Assembly: GCF_001039355.2 (NCBI RefSeq)
Contig: NW_019775410.1
Location: forward strand, 63,298-127,297
Reading direction: 5' to 3'
Length of the DNA: 64,000 nt
Origin: Lingula anatina
Taxonomy: Eukaryota > Brachiopoda > Lingulata > Lingulida > Lingulidae
The notes under the pieces are model-generated. The model saw only the letters and a list, made by a program, of their open reading frames with translations. It made no database searches and was not told the origin of the DNA. The position numbers and the translations under genes are program-made. This document shows positions 39,674 to 49,466 of this stretch, piece after piece. Numbering within the stretch: the first letter of the stretch is position 1; the number at the start of each line of letters is the position of its first letter.

Positions 39674-39926
39674 CTCGCATATACGCTCTTTCTCTCATTC
39701 TCTCTATAAAAAAACGCACGCGCGCTCTCATGCTCGTACACTCTTTCTCACTCAAACAGTCGCGCGTGCACACACACACACACCATTTAATCTATCCACA
39801 CTTGCATTCACTGAATTGCGCCGTAACTTGAATTAAGTGTAATAATGTTCTCTTGTGTTCCACTCTAGTAGTTCGCACCGCAGACGTGGATACGGATACA
39901 GCGGAGGGCGTGGATATGGCGGTGGA
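39488..39926 (+). CDS. Secreted glycine-rich protein, truncated copy
   Basis: Exon 1 (39488-39564) encodes the same signal peptide as the complete copy at 41941, and exon 2 starts at 39869 after CTCTAG. Coding stops at position 39926, 58 bases into exon 2, where the sequence meets an N and then jumps to the start of the second duplicate. There is no stop codon, so the gene is interrupted rather than mutated. Exon 1 differs from the other copy by a synonymous-looking base (TTGCTTGGC against TTGCCTGGC). It is probably the second allele of the same gene placed in tandem by the assembly; a real partial duplicate is the alternative. Confidence 0.8.
39608..39675. repeat. (CT)n(CA)n microsatellite in glycine-rich gene intron, left copy
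   Basis: CT units then interrupted CA units inside the single intron. The matching tract at 42062-42119 has a different unit count. Confidence 0.95.
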
Positions 39927-39927
39927 N
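39927..39927. other. Single N at duplication junction
   Basis: One ambiguous base lies exactly between the end of the left copy (inside a coding exon) and the start of the right copy, as expected at a contig or scaffold join. Confidence 0.9.
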
Positions 39928-41577
39928 GGGCGTTTGATGAAAAAAAAAAAAAAAAAAAAAAAGAATAATAATTAAAAATAAATAAATAAAAAAGACTAAA
40001 TAAAAATTTGGGACTAATAGATGTAATATTGCATGGTAGTCGAAAAATTACCCTAAAATGACAAAAGATGGGGCCGTGTCAGTATCTTTGTAGTATTTTC
40101 ATTAATTTGAAAAAAATCATGTTGTCGATAAAGGCTCCCAGTGTAAGGTGTATCTTAAAATTATCATTTTTCTAAAAAAGTTTTTTAATATTGACCTACG
40201 ACAATGGATATTTCGAGGAATATGCCGTCAGTAGCCTGTACGCAAATATGTGGGCCTCACTAATTAGAAAATAATAGACGAAGACAAAAATATCTTTCGT
40301 GCGATAAGTTACAGTTGGATAAACAAACAAGCGAAATTAAAGCACTTAACCGCACTAACATGCGTGGTATGCCCGTTAATACAAACAGACTGTCAACAGA
40401 TTGCGCAGGCAACTAAAATGCGTTAGGTGAGATAGCTAAGCGCAATGTGCCGGACTCTCCAGTCTTGATCAGTATAGCAAGCGCACCGGAATGGAACTCT
40501 CCATTACCACAAGAATATTTCAATAGGGGGCACATCTGTCTTCAGTCTCAGTCTACAATCTTCAGTAACTTATCCCGAGAATAACGATACAGTGAACCAA
40601 TTGTCTTTATATACTTTAATGAGCAATGAAATGTTTCAATTAGGCCTACAATTAAAAAAAAATAATAATAAGCGTTTCTGAGAAAAAGAAAATAAAGCGT
40701 TCTACTTTTAACATATCTTGAAATTTGTCGCAAATGCTTATTCTCAATTGATTAAGAACTAAATCCATTGCACAACTAACTTTACAAATCTGTATGTGTA
40801 ATGAACTTAGACTTCTAAAGAATGAGAAGTACCTAATCCACATATTGGCTAAATTAAACGAGGATATTAAAGAATGAAACAATGACGTACATGCGTCATA
40901 CTTTCCTAGATAAATCCATACATAATAAATACAAATATTAAGCCAATTTCATATCATGGTAATAAAAAATAACCAGACATTTCTGCATCTAGATCTCGTA
41001 CTAATAGTTATCTGTATTCAGTGTTGCCTTTGCTATGAATAATAAATACCCTGTTTAGCCTATATACCACGGACAAAGTTGTGTACTTTTATTTTGTCAC
41101 CATTTTGTCATGAATTGTACTTGTCTGACTTGGGCTCAACGTATTAGGTGAATTTTACTTTGGATATTGTATGTTGGCATTGAGCGCCTGGCGTATTCCG
41201 ATGCAATGTATTACCTCCGTTACATATAAGAAATCATTTTATTTAAACGAAGAACCTATCGTTACTCTAGATTAAAAAGAGTTGCTCTTTGTCGACTTTG
41301 TTTTTAAGCCAAAATTACACAGTGAAAAATAGTTTTTAAAGTGAATGGATATTTTTTAAAAATGATAAAATTAACATTGCTGAGACAAAGAAAATTAAGA
41401 GATCGACAATTAGCATATCTTGAAATTAGTTGAATTAATGTTTATTCCCAAATAATTAGGAGTAAAATTCATTAGATTTATAACAGTTTCCATTAAATAA
41501 AACGTATTAATCGATAAAATATCTGCTTTACAATGCAAGTTTATAGCACCAATAGTATCAAGAGGGAGAGGCCAGGC

Positions 41578-41579
<2 letters not shown>

Positions 41580-41611
<32 letters not shown>
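41580..41611. repeat. poly-T tract, right copy
   Basis: About 32 T, against 27 in the left copy. Confidence 0.95.
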
Positions 41612-41612
<1 letters not shown>

Positions 41613-41822
41613 AGTTTACTGAAAGGAGAAATCGTACAATATAGCCGTGAGGCCATCTTGAAAGTCTTTATCCAAATCGTAAATAGAACCATTTCCGTCC
41701 CTTACTCGTCCAGAAATTCTTCTTATTTGTTAAAACACCTAGAACGGACATCGTAACAGCTTAATGGGTGTTTTACGACTCACCTCGGGAGATCTAAGTG
41801 AGACTACAACACGGCGGTAGAG

Positions 41823-41830
41823 TATAAAAA
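41823..41830 (+). promoter_or_regulatory. TATA box of glycine-rich secreted protein gene
   Basis: TATAAAAA lies 118 bases before the ATG at 41941, so transcription would start near 41855 with a short 5' UTR. A TATA-driven, two-exon, small-protein layout is typical of highly expressed secreted matrix genes. Confidence 0.75.
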
Positions 41831-41940
41831 GATGTCTCGTTATCGCTCCGTGCCTCTTTACATTGACGCAAGCTGTGCGCCATATACTGGTGTCGGTGCT
41901 GTGAAATTTGAAGGAATTTTGGTCTTAACCAAATAACAAA

Positions 41941-42058
41941 ATGGCTCGATTTTTGACGTTTCTTTGCCTGGCTGTGGTTTTCTTGGCAGTTGTGGAGGTT
42001 TCCATTGGAGCTGGAGGGTAAGGGATCCGTCACATTAGTATCTCTAGGCATTAATTCA

Positions 42059-42122
<64 letters not shown>

Positions 42123-42699
42123 TATACGCTCTTTCTCTCATTCTCTCTATAAAAAAACGCACGCGCGCTCTCATGCTCGTACACTCTTTCTCACTCAAAC
42201 AGTCGCGCATGCACACACACACACACCATTTAATCTATCCACACTTGCATTCACTGAACTGCGTCGTAACTTGAATTAAGTGTAATAATGTTCTCTTGTG
42301 TTCCACTCTAGTAGTTCGCACCGCAGACGTGGATACGGATACAGCGGAGGGCGTGGATATGGCGGTGGATATGGTGGCGGTCGACGCGGATACGGCGGGT
42401 ATGGTGGATACGGCGGCGGATATGGTGGAAATAGAGGATACGGCGGTGGATATGGTGGAAATAGAGGATATGGTGGCGGCGGGTATGGTGGAAATAGAGG
42501 ATACGGCGGTGGATATGGTGGAAATAGAGGATACGGCGGTGGATATGGTGGAAATAAAGGATATGGTGGTGGATATGGGGGGTACGGCAGTGGATACGGA
42601 CAAGGCCATGGGTACAGTCGTGGCTACAGAAACTACGGTCACCAGACCTATGAGTACGGTCACTATGGAGACGGGGGTTATGGCGGCGGTTATCATTAA
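41941..42699 (+). CDS. Secreted glycine/tyrosine-rich repeat protein
   Basis: Two exons, 41941-42017 and 42312-42699, joined in phase (GG|T), give 154 aa. Residues 1-24 are a clear signal peptide (MARFLTFLCLAVVFLAVV then a small-residue cleavage region). The mature chain begins with a basic SSHRRR segment, then consists largely of GYGG units. A 30-bp DNA unit encoding GYGGNRGYGG is present about five times (42418-42570), one copy with an extra glycine codon. It ends in a tyrosine/histidine-rich tail before TAA. There is no cysteine in the mature protein; about half of it is glycine and roughly a fifth tyrosine. The composition fits extracellular structural proteins such as shematrin-like shell-matrix or cuticle proteins, but low-complexity similarity cannot prove family. 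An AATAAA overlaps the stop, with another at 42781. Confidence 0.87.
42062..42119. repeat. (CT)n(CA)n microsatellite in glycine-rich gene intron
   Basis: CT then CA units, right copy. Confidence 0.95.
42418..42570 (+). repeat. 30-bp coding tandem repeat
   Basis: Five near-identical 30-bp units starting near 42418, 42448, 42481, 42511 and 42541, all in frame, encoding GYGGNRGYGG (NK in the last). A 3-base insertion precedes the third unit. Confidence 0.9.
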
Positions 42700-42706
42700 T
42701 AAATGG

Positions 42707-42709
<3 letters not shown>

Positions 42710-42752
<43 letters not shown>
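42710..42752. repeat. (GA)n microsatellite in 3' UTR
   Basis: About 20 GA units just after the stop codon of the glycine-rich gene, so probably transcribed in its 3' UTR unless the first AATAAA is used. Confidence 0.95.
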
Positions 42753-42754
<2 letters not shown>

Positions 42755-42780
42755 AGAAGAAGGCTGTAGAAAGATATGAA

Positions 42781-42786
42781 AATAAA
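42781..42786 (+). terminator. Candidate poly(A) signal of glycine-rich gene
   Basis: AATAAA 82 bases after the stop codon. A competing AATAAA overlaps the stop codon itself at 42698-42703. Confidence 0.5.
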
Positions 42787-43290
42787 TTTGGATTTGAAAT
42801 TAGGATTAAGCGCGTAAAGATAAAGTGCTACTTCATTGCAATATCAAAAAGAAAAAAGTGCCCGTGACATGATATTTGAAGCTAAAATAAAATCTTTTTT
42901 ATTTGATCATTTCGCGTTTCTGAAATAAAAGGATAAAGGTAGACGATAACTCTCACGCTTCGTCGAACTAACTTTTATGAAGCGGAACAGCTAGATTATT
43001 ATTATTTAACAATAATGCAGCCATGATTAAACCTAAACCAGTGGTCGGACGCGATGTACCGGTCAGTATTTTTTGTGATAACTGAAAGACGTGCATTCAG
43101 TTGAGTGTGACAGTGTTATTACAAAATTATTTTTTTCACACTTGAAGGGATTTGCAATGTATCTGGTAGCCTGGTGCGGCTCACTTCGTATCACACCATG
43201 GCGGTGCCTGCAAATTAATAAAGCCATCATGTGCAAAAATGATTTACCTGGGGCAAGACGAAGACCACTGGCACGCGTCTTTTCTGTAGT

Positions 43291-43291
<1 letters not shown>

Positions 43292-43376
<85 letters not shown>
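43292..43376. repeat. (CA)n(GA)n compound microsatellite
   Basis: About 20 CA units followed directly by about 22 GA units. Confidence 0.97.
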
Positions 43377-43378
<2 letters not shown>

Positions 43379-45517
43379 TCTGTAGTACCAAGAGCAAAAT
43401 TATTAATTTGTGTGTGAAATGAAATTCATTTAGTAAGATTGATGGTCATTTCCATAGCAAAACAGAGGCATTATGACAAGTTGTATTTCAAGTCGTAAAC
43501 TCTCTTTGTATGCACTCTGCTTCAGTTCCCTTTTTAACAGTGCAGTCACAGGAAAGGTGACCCCTTGAATTTTATTGGATTATCTGTTGTAAACGCTGTT
43601 GGGTTTTAAATATATTTTATTGCAATCGTTGCTGTTTGATGTAAATCGTAAAATTAATCATGAATATTTTCTACTTCAGGCGGCTCTATGTGTTAAATGA
43701 TGGCATAAGCGATTGACAAGGAAGATAATATAAAGATGCTTTGATGACAATCAAAATGATGACTTTTCTGGTGACATTGCAGTGCAGTTGTACTTGGTGT
43801 TGAAAAGTATAGAATACAGCTCCTGGGATCTAAGATGTAGGATAAAGCCACTGTCTCTTTCACATGCTGGTTATAATGTAATTATCAGGACAGTCATTTA
43901 TGTCTCCTTTTTGATAAACCTCAATAAATCCGATGTGTTGCCGTTCTAACGCAGTTGTTGTTATTATTAGATTTCTGTACACGTTATACTGAAATACGTC
44001 CTTACTCGCAAAGAAGAAGTTGAAGGATTGTCTTTTAAACGAAAAATGAATGTGTTGGAATGGAGAAATGATACATTTAGGTAATGATGCTTTCAGGTAA
44101 AAATTCTGAATTATGAGCCTCTCTTTGATGGAGTACTTTTCACGAAGCAACTTTTCGTTTTAGGCAAGGTAAACGGGGTCGGTAGCTTTTTTAAAGTGAT
44201 GTTAAAGGTCGGTCGTAATTATTTTTTTTAAATTTATTTTAATTTTTTTTTTTATCAAATCAACGATCCATGCATTTTACCCATTTAAAAAAAGGTGCAA
44301 AAAATATTCAATTTCTTCAAAATAAAGGCCGGTTGCGCGCGTTAATCAACTTTCCAATTTTAAATTTGTCTGGCCTTGCCTTCACACTTAACGTTTCCCG
44401 TAGGTTCAGTTTCCCCACGGTCTCCGTGCGTCGTGTTTGGGTAAACAGATCGCGGAATATTATTTCTCATTCAAAGTTTGAGATGCTATTTGAACATGAC
44501 TTCTACATGAAGTAATAGATGATAGTTTAAAATTATAAACAACTGCCTCACGGTTGGATTTTGAAATACATAAATCTTTGCAATTGTTACGATCTCGACT
44601 TTCCATACCATCTTTTGATTTTATTTTGAATTTTTCTTTAGTAAACTTCATTCTCAAGCCAGGGGCTGTATTGCAACACCGTTCTGCCGATGTGATCCAT
44701 ATCTATACCGGTTCTTGGCCTGTGAGTGCATGGAGTGCGTCTTGCAATCTTTGATAGGATGGGTAACTCAGGCAACACCGCAAGTTATGTTGTCAATACT
44801 GCATGTTGCTTAACTTTTAGTATTGTCTCAGTAGTTTGATCGCATCAAGTAAGCTGTAGCCAGTTATTGATGTACGTTTGTTTGTCAAATGTTGCCAAAT
44901 ATGAATCAAAGAATAAGCGGTGTTTGGACTGTTTATAAATTTTATTACATCATTGACGATCATTTTACATGAATGAGCAGTCAGTACGAACTTGGATTCC
45001 AAAGGGTCCATTTTCAACGTACAAAAAAGTTTCTATTATTTCTGTGGTGTCGGTAAAGCCAAATCTTGATGGCTGTGGACTTGAATGCCCTACTGCTATG
45101 ATGACTTTATCGATGAAGACGATGTTGCAATTTTCTCGTCAAGATGCTGTGAAGTAACGCAAGTACTAAAAAAGAAAATGATCTTATTTTATATCATAAC
45201 ATACTCCGAAATGACAAGGGTAGCTCGCTTTGATGAAGGGGCGTACAAAAGAGACTAATGTTTATCCTCAGTGTTGCGTTTCTTGTTTTCGTAATTTTGT
45301 GCATGGTTTAACCAGTAATATTTCAATAGACTGCATAAATTGGGATGGGGCACGATTCTAATATCAAAGTAATATAGTCCCTTTCTTAATTTCAAAATTT
45401 CAAATTGCTCGCAAGTTTTTTTCATAAGCTAACTCACATTTTGGATGAGATATCCAAATTGACAGGCATTGATACAGCGAAAAGAGTAAATATGGAATAA
45501 ATTAATCTTTTTACCTT

Positions 45518-45523
45518 TTTATT
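45518..45523 (-). terminator. Candidate poly(A) signal of second glycine-rich gene
   Basis: AATAAA on the minus strand, about 11 bases after the stop codon at 45534. A GGTAAAT just after the stop could instead be a splice donor for a 3' UTR intron. Confidence 0.4.
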
Positions 45524-45533
45524 CATATTTACC

Positions 45534-46037
45534 TTAGTATGGGTAGTATTTGCCTTTGCTGTCGTAGCCGGAATTTCTGTAATCTTTGCCGTAACCATCG
45601 GCATTATAGTAGCCAGCATCACCTGGGAAGTATCCATCTTTAAACCCGTCCCCACGGTAGACGCCACGGTAACCATCTCCACGGTAGTTATACCCATAGC
45701 CGCTATATCTGCCGTAACCATAGTTACCCTTGTATCCATCCGCGTAGGCCCCGACGTAGCCACGGTACCTAAGAAGAAAAGGGGAGGAGAGTTAAGTTTG
45801 TACAGTCGGTAGGCTTTGATTTTTTTGAGCGATTTCTCCTATAAAATTGGCATTATTTTTGCTACATGCATCAATTTAATCTCAATTCAAAAATAAAACA
45901 GTCCAACGTTTAAGTAGTAAAAATTTAAAGAAAAGACAACCTGACGCTGTGACTTACCCGCGTCTGTATGGTGTTGGCTTGTAGTAAGTAGCCGACACAA
46001 CAGCCACGAGGAGGGCAAGGACAACAAACTTCATCAT
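45534..46037 (-). CDS. Secreted glycine/tyrosine-rich protein (second family member)
   Basis: Exons 46037-45958 and 45768-45534, in phase across GG|G, give 104 aa. MMKFVVLALLVAVVSA is a textbook signal peptide, and cleavage should leave TYYKPTPYRRG at the N-terminus. The rest is tyrosine- and glycine-rich with repeated YRGDGY/YRGVYRGDG motifs, aspartate and lysine, no cysteine, and it ends SKGKYYPY. Open codons continue upstream in frame, but the TATA box at 46131 places transcription start near 46107, so the double-Met start is favoured. It shares with the 41941 gene the two-exon layout, signal peptide on exon 1, phase-2 intron and TATA box. It is probably a structural extracellular protein; a shematrin-like or cuticle role is inference. 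Confidence 0.83.
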
Positions 46038-46130
46038 CTTGTTGAAGATCTGATGTACAGCAAAGATAGAACTCGGTGTCGTCTGCAGGATGGCTTGGAC
46101 TGTGAGTGAAGAGCCGGAGAAGTTGTGGTG

Positions 46131-46137
46131 TTTTATA
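46131..46137 (-). promoter_or_regulatory. TATA box of second glycine-rich gene
   Basis: TATAAAA on the minus strand, about 95-100 bases upstream of the ATG at 46037. Confidence 0.7.
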
Positions 46138-48827
46138 CCTGCTGCAGTAATCACCTTGCATGTTGTGGAGAGCTTGACTTTTCAAGATAGCCATAACGAC
46201 CCCGGCTGATTCTGGTAATTTTATCTGAATTACACTGTAATTGCGATTATATACCACGTAAATGTTTTTATTGATAAGAGACGCCCAATAACTAGCCTAA
46301 ACATAGTATCAACAATGATACGTTGTGGTTTGAGAGATAAGTCTATGCAACCACGGGGGACAGATCCAGTCTGAAGACCTCAGAAACAAAAGATGTTTGT
46401 CAACATGATACCGGCAATAAGAGTTATCTGAAATTTAAGCCAAATGTTGTTGAAATTGGATTTCAAATATGAATTTCTATACTATTCTTTTATTTCCTTT
46501 TTTGTATAAGGTATGAATAATTTAAACGAATTGCATGTTTAAAATGCATAATCAAATATGTCGTAGCATCATTTTACTTTGCGTTTTGTAACGACAAAAT
46601 GAATGTTTTTATTATTCACGCAGCAGTTTTATAAGTAAAATTTTGTAACAAAGTGGAATATCTATGAGGGTGTATAATGAGAACATCTGTTTCGAGTTCT
46701 TTAATAGGCGCTTCATTAAATTACCGCAATAAGGTCGCACCCCAGATTGATCGAGAGTTCATCAAAATATTCAATTAATCTGCTATCTCTCAACATTTTT
46801 CTTCAATTATTTCTAAAGACAACAAGATATAAACTGATATATCGAGTCTTTACACCTTTGACGACCGGGTAAACATATACTTATCATATAGGTGGTACAG
46901 CATCAGATTTTTAACTCGGGGAATATGGCATTTAAAAGTGTTTTTGTTAAAAAACGGTGCAGGCGATAGCGATGTGACACACCTCTCACTTCACACTGGA
47001 ATGACGGTGACAGTAACCACAAATTGTGTCAATAAATATCCGAAATGGAGGGCCAGATGCAATCTACATGATAGCTAAGGATTTGAGATGATTATCGCGT
47101 TCTAAGTTGAAATTTTGGAGTGATTGCAGTCATTTTACTACCGAAGAAGTTTGTTAGCAGGCAAGGCACTTCTTTGAAAATTTGCTGGAAAAGTTGTTTT
47201 TTAAAATCACTTCTCTTTTCTCATTTTTTTGTCTTCTGATACTTTGGATAATATTTGGTTGAAGAAAATATGTTTGAAAGGTGTCGGGAATAGCTATCTG
47301 TTCGTATAGATGTAAAAGCAGTAGTCCGCCCTGTGCAGCAATCAGGCAGAAGTTTTATAAAAATTTCGCAAGTTTTATAAGCATCTAAGTTAAAGAGAAT
47401 TTGATATTTATCGATATTAATTATAATTGCTAGTCATAATTGCTCCCCCTCCTCTCTCTGTTGCAGCACTACAATCTGGGGCGTAGTTTTTTTCAGTAGC
47501 CTAATCAAAATCATTCAAAGTTAATGAGACGTAGAAAAAGTCTTAGTTGTTCGGAAGGAATCACACATCTGAGTTCTTTCTCTTGGCCAGAACGGCGAGA
47601 TAAAAAATTCTAACCTCAACTTACACAAAGGGATCAATTTTCGAAAAAATGTAGCCTTAATTTTATTTAAATGACCCGTTAACATCTAAAGTCGTTATTT
47701 CATATCTTTCGTGTATAAAACAATCGTTGAAATAAAAGAGCGATGATTCGACTACCTCTTAGTCATATTAAACGGAATTGTTGTCCAAATAAACAAAAAT
47801 TGACCAAAAGACCTGGCATCCATTTGATTTCCTTAAATTGCAGTTGATATCAACAAACAAAGCCCATTATTTTTGCCATTTTAACCTACGCCAGGCCCCA
47901 TCAAGCCTTAGCTCAAGCGATCATAAACGGATTTTTAGCGCGAAAAGTACAATTTTTAGTTGTAGCCGACAATTCCTCCATCTGACTCTAAACTATACAA
48001 TATCTTTTAATCATCCATTTTCAAAACCACGTTTTTTTCTTCACTTGCTGAAAACTAAACGAACGATTACGTGCCTTTCTTCCATTTTCATTCCTGCCTC
48101 CAGCACTGGTGATATTCACATCATTTGTGAGGCGTGTTACATGAATTTGACCATCATTACGGACCATTACTGACAATCGATAAAGACTAACAACAAGATT
48201 AGGGACAATTTAAATTGCTAGTATCACATCTCCCCAATCTACGGACGGTGGGATATCCATGAGCGCATTAACAAGTAGGCCTAAATACGTGGATAAAGAG
48301 ATCCGCGAACTAGCCTACATGTTGCAGACCCACTTTAAAGTAATGCCGACTAAAGCCCTGATGGACTCGGAGCGGAAATTTAACCCGTTCAATGTCGCGT
48401 GTGGAGGCGGGGAGACTATCAGGGGATTAGGGCGGCTAGCTTTTTAGTGGGGTCAGCCATATGTTTAGTCAGTTAGTCCGCGGATAATCTGTTCTGAATC
48501 CACTGTATGACTCATAGAAAACTGATCACACGTACATTTATTATACGTAATGAAGTCATGCTTGTACCATCTTTTCTTCGGGTAACCAGTAGGGCCTAAA
48601 GCTACTTCGTGCAATGCACTTTTACACAACGCCTCATTTTACATTTAAAAATACCGTGTTCGTATTTAATAAATACTGGTATGAATGTAATTTTATAAAT
48701 AGGCCCATAAATGGCAGGGATGTGTTTGATAGGGATAAAGTCTTTTTCTGAAAAGACAAACCATCCAGCATCATAGTGAAGGTGTACTTATAAAGACTTA
48801 TAGAAGCAGTTAAAATCGTCATGGCCC
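46138..48827. other. Intergenic between glycine-rich gene and DNAAF6
   Basis: No gene is supported. A 62-codon open frame at 48259-48447 has coding-like GC, but its end overlaps a segment (48421-48503) related to the inverted-repeat element at 10847-11021, so it may belong to a repeat. Confidence 0.6.
48421..48503. mobile_element. Relative of the 10847-11021 inverted-repeat element (right half)
   Basis: It shares, in order, GGATTAG, GGC.AGCTTT, TAGTGGG, GTC.GCCATAT, then CT.AGTTAGTCC and T.TGAAT.C with 10947-11019. The left arm is not evident nearby. It may be the end of a longer element that begins near 48240. Confidence 0.6.
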
Positions 48828-48840
48828 TTCGCTAGGAGAC
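48828..48840. promoter_or_regulatory. Possible RFX X-box-like site upstream of DNAAF6
   Basis: TTCGCTAGGAGAC matches the RFX consensus GTTGCTAGGCAAC at 9 of 13 positions, including the GCTAGG core. It is followed by a GC-richer patch with CCGGAAG (an ETS-type core) and an ATGGCTGACTGCAG|GTTAGT that could be a noncoding first exon. Motile-cilia genes are commonly RFX targets. The match is imperfect. Confidence 0.3.
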
Positions 48841-49228
48841 AGCGAACCGGAAGCAGCGCAATTTGAATGCGTAGTAAAACTAATATGGCTGACTGCAGGT
48901 TAGTGACATGTAAACAAAGATTTTTTAAAAAGATTTCATTCTAATGGACCAAGCTGAGGACAGGAAATGCCTTACCCGCTCTTATAGAAATTGTATGGTA
49001 GCCCGGGGGAATAAGAATATACACTTTAATTTGAAACATTGGTAGATCTAACGTAACAAGTTAGAATTATATTTTGAAATTGGGATTACTGATTATACTG
49101 TACCAGTGTGAGACCCGTTATGCGCTGTCAGCAGAGACTGGGCGTGTAGATCAAACCTGGTAAATTGATTATGAAATGCGACATAGGTAACCATGTGTAT
49201 AGTTACTGATCTCTACAATTGCTAATCT

Positions 49229-49271
49229 ATATGTATATATTTATTTATTTATTTATCTATCTATTTATTTG
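49229..49271. repeat. (ATTT)n/(ATCT)n microsatellite
   Basis: Tetranucleotide units with a central switch to ATCT. Confidence 0.9.
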
Positions 49272-49466
49272 TCTGTTCTATGTTCTAGCCACTAGTACCG
49301 TACTGTAATTGATTGTACCTTTATGTGAAGGTGTTTGTCAATAAAGAATCCATATACTGGTACAAGTCATAAGGCAAGGTAAGAATTTTTTCTCAATGTT
49401 TTCAGATGCATAAGCTGACCCAAAGATATTTCTATATTTATCTGAGCTTTTTGAGACAACCTGGAC

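Larger units (their letters stand above)
36951..39926. repeat. Left copy of a direct duplication (haplotype-like)
   Basis: The segment is repeated in the same order and orientation at 39929-42369. The homology begins at GGCGTTTGATGAAAA and ends inside exon 2 of the glycine-rich gene, immediately before a single N (39927). Unique stretches follow one another with high identity but differ by indels: about 37949-38266 and part of 38443-38660 have no counterpart on the right. Poly-T and CT/CA tracts differ in length. Confidence 0.9.
39929..42369. repeat. Right copy of the direct duplication
   Basis: Homologous to 36951-39926 and about 535 bases shorter because of indels. Beyond 42369 the sequence continues into unique DNA that completes the glycine-rich gene. 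Confidence 0.9.
42704..45517. other. Intergenic between two convergent glycine-rich genes
   Basis: It contains a (GA)n tract (42710-42752), poly(A)-signal hexamers near 42781 and 42888, and a long (CA)n(GA)n tract (43292-43376). No exon with consistent splice sites was found. Confidence 0.7.

Noticed and set aside
41794-42222. 142-codon minus-strand open frame
   Set aside because: Antisense to exon 1 of the glycine-rich gene and its CT/CA microsatellite; repetitive CVCV and RERE residues show it is simple sequence.
42296-42769. 157-codon and 153-codon open frames overlapping the glycine-rich exon
   Set aside because: They are other-frame readings of the 30-bp coding repeat and the (GA)n tract; only the GYGG frame joins the signal-peptide exon in phase and ends naturally.
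45434-45763. 109-codon minus-strand open frame in the second glycine-rich gene
   Set aside because: It is a shifted frame of exon 2; the frame that continues from the signal-peptide exon is the Y/G-rich one.
46038-46154. N-terminal extension of the second glycine-rich protein to 46154
   Set aside because: The TATA box at 46131 lies inside the extension, and the MMKFVV start gives a proper signal peptide at the N-terminus.
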